From assembly GCA_021397835.1 (NCBI GenBank), contig JAJFZO010000094.1:8408001-8472000 (forward strand): a stretch of DNA of 64,000 nucleotides. Direction: 5' to 3'. The DNA is from Moringa oleifera (Eukaryota; Streptophyta; Magnoliopsida; Brassicales; Moringaceae). Positions 57,776 to 64,000 of the stretch are shown here, in pieces (position 1 is the stretch's first letter; each line of letters begins with the position of its first letter). Position numbers and translations under genes: made by a program. The notes under the pieces are model-generated. The model was not told the DNA's origin and did no database searches. It was given only the letters and a program-made list of their open reading frames with translations.

Positions 57776-60384
57776 TCATTGTAGCTCCAATACCAAGTCT
57801 ACAGTGCCAGCAATAGAAGAGAGTCAGATACACATATTTTGGTTAAATGCTAGAATAGATATATAATGTTGTATACTGGAGAACATTTTTATCATGTTTT
57901 CTCGTGCAGCTTTCCCCCTCTACACATCTATTGTTGTGCTTAGTGAGGTATTAATTCTAGTTCAATAGGCTTCTTTGGATCTCATACAACCTCATCGTAT
58001 ACATTGCTTTTACTGTTTTAAAATTTCAACAATTGCTGTTCCAGGTAATAATTACCAAAATAATGACCATCAAACTTTTGTCCTAAAATTCTGAGATTAA
58101 TGCTAAGTTTATCATTTTGATTATACATACAATGTAGTACCTACAGTCTGCATCTGTTTGTGCTTCCTATTTCCACTCAAATTACTAGTTTCAAACCCCC
58201 ACTCAAATTACTAGTTTCAAACCCATAGCGAACCAAGAAACTTCTGTCTAAGATTGTGAGATCAATGCAAAGTTTATCATTTTTATTGTGTAAACGGTAT
58301 AGTACTTACAGTCTGCATCTGTTTTGATCCAGTGCTCCTTATTTCCACTACAGTTGCTGTTCTCAATCCCATTTCGATGCCATTCCAAGCCTGTTGAGTA
58401 ACAAGGGATCCCTTCTTTAGAATTTGATCCCAGAGGAAATCTTCGGTTACTCTTATTTGTGTGAATCAGGTCTCCACCGTTACAGGCATCATTGGTAGAA
58501 GTGTTGTTGATCTTGAGTCTGTGTGACTTGTTAAGCCCTCTTCCAGCTATAGAGTTTTCAGGATGGATTTTTCTATGGAATCTTTGTATGACCTGCATGC
58601 CACACTTAAATAAAAAATTAAAGCTCTGCATGAAATTTTGTTATTTGCTGAAGTATCATAAAATTGAAGGCTCCGACTTTTTTATAGTTTTTGTGGTGTG
58701 ACAACATTAACCATATTGGTAATATACATTAGACAAGCTCGTCCTGCAGATACCTCTCCTGGGAAATGTACCAGTTGGTTGTGATCACGGGTCACCTTTC
58801 TGGGACTGCATTTGCCAGGTGGTAAAACATATAATGACCTTTTTTCATGATCTAAGTTTGGGACCAGATAGCATTGTTGACTTTTACCAACAAAGTAATT
58901 AGTTTTAACCTCTATGCTTGTTAGGGATGGTTAAAAAGGCATAAGATTCCTCATAATTTAGTTCCTTTTGTTAAAAGCTGAGCAAGCAGACAAATTGAGC
59001 CATCTGAGTCTTGTTATAATTTTCCATATTTGTTTTCTCCTGCCTGTCTTACATGCTGCAACAAATTTTAAGGCCATAACAATCAAATTTACCATTTTTT
59101 TCCACATCTTTATATGAAAAATGCTCATTCTGTTCATTGAGCAACAGCGAACGCACCTTATGGAATTTCTTCTTTGTTGAAACAGGATCAGTTTTGGTTG
59201 AAGAGGTAGAGCTCCTTGAAAAACCATGAAGCTTTTTCAGCATCTTCTTAATGGGATGTTTTGAGGACTTGTGTATTGGATTGGCTTGCATCTCGGTTTT
59301 CTCATTTTCTTCTATGGCATTTTCATCAAATATCTTTGTCCTGTGAAATAGCTCTGCAAGCGATGCCTTTTCCTTTTTCACTTCAGTTCTTGTTTCTGGA
59401 AGCTCAATTGAAGACCCAAATAGATACCCTTGCAGTGGACAGACTTTGGTGTTGGGTCCCTCCATCAAGTTACTGCTGAGTGTAAGTGTGCTAACCTGAC
59501 TGCTTCTTCCTGGTGATTCATTGTACCATTCTTCTTCTGCTTCAGCCTCAAGGAACTTCTCCAGTTCATCATTGATGAACTTCAAATCATTCTCTGTTGC
59601 TGCTGTATTCTCCTCAGTTATATTTTCCAGAGACATGGCAAATGTTGGCGTTGCAGGTTCACTGATGATTGGTTCTGACCCAAGAGTTCCAATAGTGAGA
59701 AATCCATGGAAAATTTCATCGATGACCATTGAAGTTTCTTCTGTGAAGTTCTCTTCCCCTCCCTTGGGTTTGAATTCAGAAGAAGACTTTTCAGCTTGTT
59801 GTTTGGGCTCCTTTAAGGATTGTGAGCTGTACCCAGAGCCAAAGCATGGTTTTGAATATGACTCTTGGTCATCAAGGGATGGCCGAGCTGGAAGGCAAGT
59901 GCAATAGTTCCCTGAAGTTGGAGCTTCATGAGGAATTAATAATAAGATTGAAGAGGAAGAAAAACTTGGTTGCCATGCTTAAGAAAAAATGCATTGGCAT
60001 CTCTTGTTTCGACCCAGAAGGAAATATGGTGGCTGCAAAGCATATTGAACTAAGCCTGTCCTACTATTACATCCTTTAGAGTATACTGCATTCAAGACAC
60101 CAAACAGATAAATTATTTACTGTATTTAGTGATGTACAGCCTAAACATCTGATGTTTTTTATCGGACTCATGTAAGCATTCACGATCGTTTAAGGAGAAA
60201 ATAAGTTGTGGATGAAGATGGTCAAAATACCAATCATGAAATCCTTTAAGGGCTCCCTGCAACTTCGCTGTAATTGGTGCTGCATCCATCCTAGCAACTG
60301 CCACATTGATAGGCATAGATAAAGTTAAAGATTGCAAATATTTCTGCTATTTGGAAAGCTTTCAGAGTGGGTTCTTACCTTCAT
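57776..60384 (-). CDS. LAZY1: LAZY1 gravitropism protein
   Basis: LAZY1 belongs to the IGT family and couples gravity sensing to lateral auxin flow, setting shoot and branch angle. Five minus-strand coding exons (60384-60379, 60297-60231, 59911-59157, 58592-58310, 57798-57776) give 377 residues. Exon 1 contributes only ATG AAG before GTAAG. Exon 2 starts LLGWMQHQLQRSCREPLKDF, so the N-terminus is the conserved MK-LLGWM. The IGT motif GFLTIGTLG is at 94-102. Exon 3 ends in a Lys/Ser-rich region (KKMLKKLHGFSRSSTSSTK). Exon 4 carries FHRKIHPENS and ends near HWIKTDAD. Exon 5 supplies the EAR-like C-terminus YLVLELQ. All junctions keep phase. A decayed copy of the exon-4 end lies in intron 4. Confidence 0.94.
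58075..58350. repeat. Duplicated exon-4 end and donor site inside LAZY1 intron 4
   Basis: About 100 bases spanning the end of LAZY1 exon 4 and its donor (58241-58350) recur in decayed form at 58075-58176. Shared words include AGTTTATCATTTT, CTACAGTCTGCATCTGTTT (TTACAG in the functional copy) and TATTTCCACT. On the minus strand the extra copy still reads GCAGACT|GTAGGTAC. Next to it, a 26-base unit is present in two exact tandem copies (58173-58198 and 58199-58224). Confidence 0.85.
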
Positions 60385-63300
60385 ACTTTCGCAGTTTGCA
60401 AGGCTTGATGTTAGATTGCTTTGGTTGTCACAGGAGATGCACGGATAGATATATTTTTTGATGCACAAGTGGACAGTGACTTTAAAGGGGAATCTGGATT
60501 CATAAAGAATGAGAATAGTATCTTTTTTGTGATGACTAATGTGAGTTGGGAGTCAGTGGCTGCTAGAAGGGTCTTAGCAATTTCCCTGATATCAATAGAG
60601 AGAAACAATTATAAAGATACAAGATTTAGTTGGCTTTTCTTTTCCAAGATCAAATCAAGTGGAGAGTGGTTTACGGCAGGCAGTAGTGCTACTTGTGCAT
60701 ATACATTAGAGGTTGGTGTAGGTTGCATGGGTACATGAATATACGCAGAAGTAAACATTGATGAAGACAGGTATTAAATTCTAGAAATTCATTTATCATG
60801 TCAATCATGCGAGATATGCACTCTTGCATGTAAGTATATTCATCTGTAAATGGACACAAAATGACTAAGGCTGGACATATGAATGTAATCATATTTGTGT
60901 GGAAGTTCATTTTCTCTATGTAATTACTTAATTTTCCTTCAGACAGTCTCATTCTGCATATAGAATAATATGATGAAGCACTTGATATGAGGGGGACGCC
61001 ACTGTTACTGGTAGGTCAAAGGAACATCATTTTCTAGGCAATGTTTAAATAATGAGCTATTTCTAAGCAAGGAACTGTACGAATTGGATAAAAATTTTAA
61101 ACCCTTTTAGTAATCATGCTTCATGTGAGGTACTCTTAATTGAAAAGATCATCATTTATTAATCCATCCACTATTGCTCCTGGCAAAAACAAACTTTGTT
61201 TCTATTTGTATGCCAGGCAATTGCAACTTTTGGTCTTGTTACCCAAGTTAAGCTACCCTTATATATACATTACCTCTTGTTTTTCCTCTTCCTGGTCATC
61301 ATTACTGTTCTTTTTTCCTTCTCCTTTCAAGTTCTTAATCAGTTGGTATGATTATTTTTATCATCTTTGAAGGTTTCCATGACATGCTGCATCTCTAAAA
61401 TATTGGTGTTATCAAGGGGGTGTTCATGTACCCTGTTTTTTTGCATTGCAGGACTGAATAGCACATGCAGATGTCTAAGTTATCTCTTCCTCTCTTGGTG
61501 AGGTGTTGATAACGTGTCATTGACATAAAGGCAAATACTGAAACATTGGCATGCTCTTCTTAATCAGATTTCATAACCATGTAGAATTTTATGGTATAAC
61601 AAAACATGAAGTGTTGCAGAGTATGCTCATCTCAAGGAGCTGCAGTGCATCTATTTTGCAACCTTGCTGTCTTTGAAAGAATGTAGATGTCCATTGTGTG
61701 TACAAGAACGTCTACTAATTGAAAGTGGGTTCCTACCTGGTACAGCAGCAAACTTTGATATAGTCCTTTCCTTTTGATAGGTGTAGAAAATCTAGTTGCG
61801 CAGAGCCATAAATGGAACAATTGTCTTGCCATTGGTGCTACTGAAGTTACTTTTTGCCATGCTGTTAGTTATCATAGAACTGTATGATTTATACTGGCAC
61901 AACTGTGATATCTACTTATTGGAGCTTGTCCTCTTAGATGTGTTGGTTGCCATATGGAGAACATTTTGATTGAGAAGGAGCCCACTAGACAGGGTTGTTG
62001 GCACTAAGATTATATCAACATGCTTCTACTAGCATCTCTGTAGAAAATTGAAGAGTGATCTGAGGAGAAAGCTGTTTTAAGCCTAGAGACGAGCTGTGCA
62101 GTTGCCTTCAATTGGTAATACCATCATACTACAGGATTTGAAAATTGAAGCAGTTGAAGAAACATCCAGTGCTGTAAGTGCTTGTTTATCTTTGTCCATT
62201 CTGTTGAACGAGCAGTTATTATCTTATTGTATAGTTCTCCTGATTAAAAAATATATCTTATAATATATTCTCAATTCAGGCATGGTGATCCCATAGCTAC
62301 CTTGAATTCCTGTTATGACTTTAACTGCTGGTGATATTAACTTGTCAAGGGCCTGGATTGGTTTTCATGATATTTCTACATCACGTGTGCTAGTTCGAAA
62401 TGCCATAGGTCATTTCCGTGATCTGTATACATAAACATGATGCAAATATCTATTCAGATCAAATGAATTGTAGGTCCCCGGAATTTCCTTTTCCATCTGA
62501 TTGTGAAAAGATTTCCTTGAGCTTGCAGTTGAATGTTGAAGAGTTCCCTTGTTTTCAATTCTTTATTAGCAGAGTATGGGGTAGCTCCATTATTGCAACC
62601 CTGAAACAAACTGCAGTCAAATCCGTCAGCACCCTACCAGGAAAAGCTGAGCAGGATGTCGGGGAACTTCATATTCAGCTAGCCAACAAACAACTATAAA
62701 ACATGGGAGTTGCCTTATTTTGAAGGAGTAGAGACATGAGAATCACCCGCTGTTCCAAAAGTAGACACAAAAACAAAAGCAAAGCGTGCAAAATTGTGAG
62801 TCATTCCATGGGTCTATAATGAGAAAGTAGTATTCATCTCCATGATTAGATGGTAACATGTGAATTCCACGTGGTTATCAAGAAAGCCGAAGTGCTTTCC
62901 CCTATAACTCTAGAAAATTCAGAGTGCCTACTCTGCTTTTCTTTCTGTTTAGTAGGGTATGGATTTAGTTTCATCAAGAAATGGTGTATCTGAGATTAAG
63001 ATTCCCGTACTGTTGTTTACTTTGTTGACCGGAATTATGAAGGAGCATATGGGCCTAAAGCAACGTCGCTTTAACTTAATACTGAGCCACTGAGTCCAGC
63101 TCCTAATCGTGTGACCCAGTTCTCTTTTTGACCTTTTTTCTCTATTCTATGGTCCCTCATAGGTAAGTCTAAGATAAGTTGATATGGGCCATGCTCATTA
63201 GCCCAAGAGTCATTGAAGCCCAAGTACTCAGCCCTTATAGTCAGTTCGACATCCCACCTCGGAGACGATGTCGTTTCTTGTATGCCAACTCAATTCAGGC

Positions 63301-63634
63301 GGTATGGTATTTTTCTAAGTATTTAATATGATATAATCATTATCCAATGGATAACCTGCAGCTAACAGTGCTACAGGCTGTCCACGTGGCCCACACGTAG
63401 CCAAAAAACTCTATAGACACGTGGCAGATTCTTATTAGGTTGTAGTGGTAGCAGTATCTTATTGGGTTGGGTTTCCCCGCGTGCCAACAAACTTTCCACT
63501 CTTTCCACTGTCTTCCCTGTCCTTCTGAGGCACCCAATCGTAACCCCAATATTGTTATTACACGGGATTTTAAGTAATTTTGGATCGAACAGGGGAAAAG
63601 AACGCAGAGAGAGAAAGGGAGAGAATCAAGAATC
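60385..63634. other. Intergenic: divergent promoters of LAZY1 and the YSL gene
   Basis: These 3.2 kb contain the LAZY1 leader and promoter (60.4-61 kb) and the YSL promoter (from about 63.0 kb). The GC-richer segment at 62.5-62.7 kb has a 93-codon open frame that matches nothing I recognise. Open frames over the LAZY1 leader (60.42-60.74 kb) are probably chance. No RNA gene or transposon is recognisable. Confidence 0.45.
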
Positions 63635-64000
63635 ATGGGAACCGAGAATCCAGTGTCGTTGGCGGAGATATCGGAGCCCTTGATTACAGATTCGGAGAAG
63701 ACAAGGGCTGTCGAATCTTCATCATCGAACGATCAGGAGCAGGTCCCCGAATGGAAGGATCAGATCACGGTCAGGGGGCTGGTGGTCAGCGCCATGCTTG
63801 GAGGCCTCTTTTGCATCATAACGCACAAGCTTAATTTGACGGTGGGAATCATCCCGTCCTTGAACGTAGGAGCTGGGCTGCTTGGCTTCTTCTTCATCAA
63901 GTCCTGGACCTCTTTCTTATCCAAGCTAGGGTTTTCCGTCTCGCCATTTACCAAACAGGAGAACACCGTCATTCAAACTTGCGTTGTAGCCTGTTATGGC
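63635..64000 (+). CDS. YSL4/6-like metal-nicotianamine transporter, 5' part
   Basis: This is the start of a yellow-stripe-like oligopeptide transporter that moves metal-nicotianamine complexes; the Arabidopsis YSL4/YSL6 branch has been linked to iron release from plastids. The open frame runs from ATG 63635 to the window edge, 122 codons with no stop, so the gene is truncated. After an acidic, Ser-rich N-terminus ([20 protein letters not shown]) comes [20 protein letters not shown], the first membrane helix. Then follow [36 protein letters not shown] and [18 protein letters not shown], all typical of YSL proteins. The QENTVIQTC block is strongly diagnostic. The N-terminus resembles YSL6 more than YSL7/8. 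Confidence 0.93.
   Translation, partial: MGTENPVSLAEISEPLITDSEKTRAVESSSSNDQEQVPEWKDQITVRGLVVSAMLGGLFCIITHKLNLTVGIIPSLNVGAGLLGFFFIKSWTSFLSKLGFSVSPFTKQENTVIQTCVVACYG

Noticed and set aside
59822..60079. An 85-codon plus-strand frame across LAZY1 exon 3 and intron 2
   Set aside because: It is antisense to well-supported LAZY1 coding sequence and is a shadow frame.
60421..60738. A 105-codon open frame on the plus strand upstream of LAZY1
   Set aside because: It overlaps the LAZY1 leader and promoter, the opposite strand is also open, and no motif or homologue is recognisable.
62418..62699. A 93-codon plus-strand open frame
   Set aside because: Its composition is somewhat gene-like, but I find no family motif, start context or splice structure that would justify a gene call.

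Overview
This is nuclear DNA from a flowering plant, almost certainly a eudicot. The genes carry many GT-AG introns, the intergenic DNA is AT-rich with microsatellites, and the plant-specific families include WRKY IIc, LAZY1, DUF3339, class III peroxidase, YSL and plastid-targeted proteins. I see no sign of bacterial, viral or organellar origin. The species cannot be fixed from the sequence alone. Gene models were built by reading exons, splice sites and phases by eye. Every model called below at 0.8 or more keeps its reading frame through all junctions.

Layout, 1-13 kb: the 3' part of a ribonucleotide reductase small-subunit gene (+); an unrecognised seven-exon gene for a 182-residue protein (+); a tRNA-Leu(AAG) gene; the plastid ribosomal protein bL27 gene (+); SEC61 gamma (-); and a ZNF511-like C2H2 protein (-). 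13-20 kb: a class III peroxidase (+) convergent with a nodulin-like major facilitator transporter (-). 22.7-29.1 kb: a decayed tRNA-Ser-like fragment, then five single-exon DUF3339 genes in strictly alternating orientation (+ - + - +). 30.8-44 kb: a small basic protein (-); a MIR171 locus with TATA box, hairpin and a possible short upstream peptide ORF; a 75-residue single-TM protein (+) with a tandemly duplicated 3' flank; a doubtful secreted-peptide ORF; and a WRKY75-like factor (-). 47-64 kb: an SDR-family protein with degenerate active-site motifs (-); the plastid ABC ATPase ABCI11 (+) with a LINE remnant in one intron; LAZY1 (-), tail-to-tail with ABCI11; and the 5' end of a YSL4/6-like metal transporter (+), cut by the window edge.

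The genes do not form one pathway. From memory, the order interleaves two Arabidopsis neighbourhoods: one with TSO2, RPL27, DUF3339 and YSL4/6 (At3g27/At5g40-41), and one with LAZY1, ABCI11, an MFS gene, PER55 and a zinc-finger gene (At5g14). That suggests an ancestral eudicot order later split in Arabidopsis.

The points most worth following up are the alternating DUF3339 array, the MIR171 locus with its candidate first-ORF peptide, the six-nucleotide coding part of LAZY1 exon 1 and the decayed duplicate of its exon-4 end, the SDR protein lacking all three canonical motifs, and a GC-AG intron in ABCI11. I found no convincing wholly new multi-gene system.
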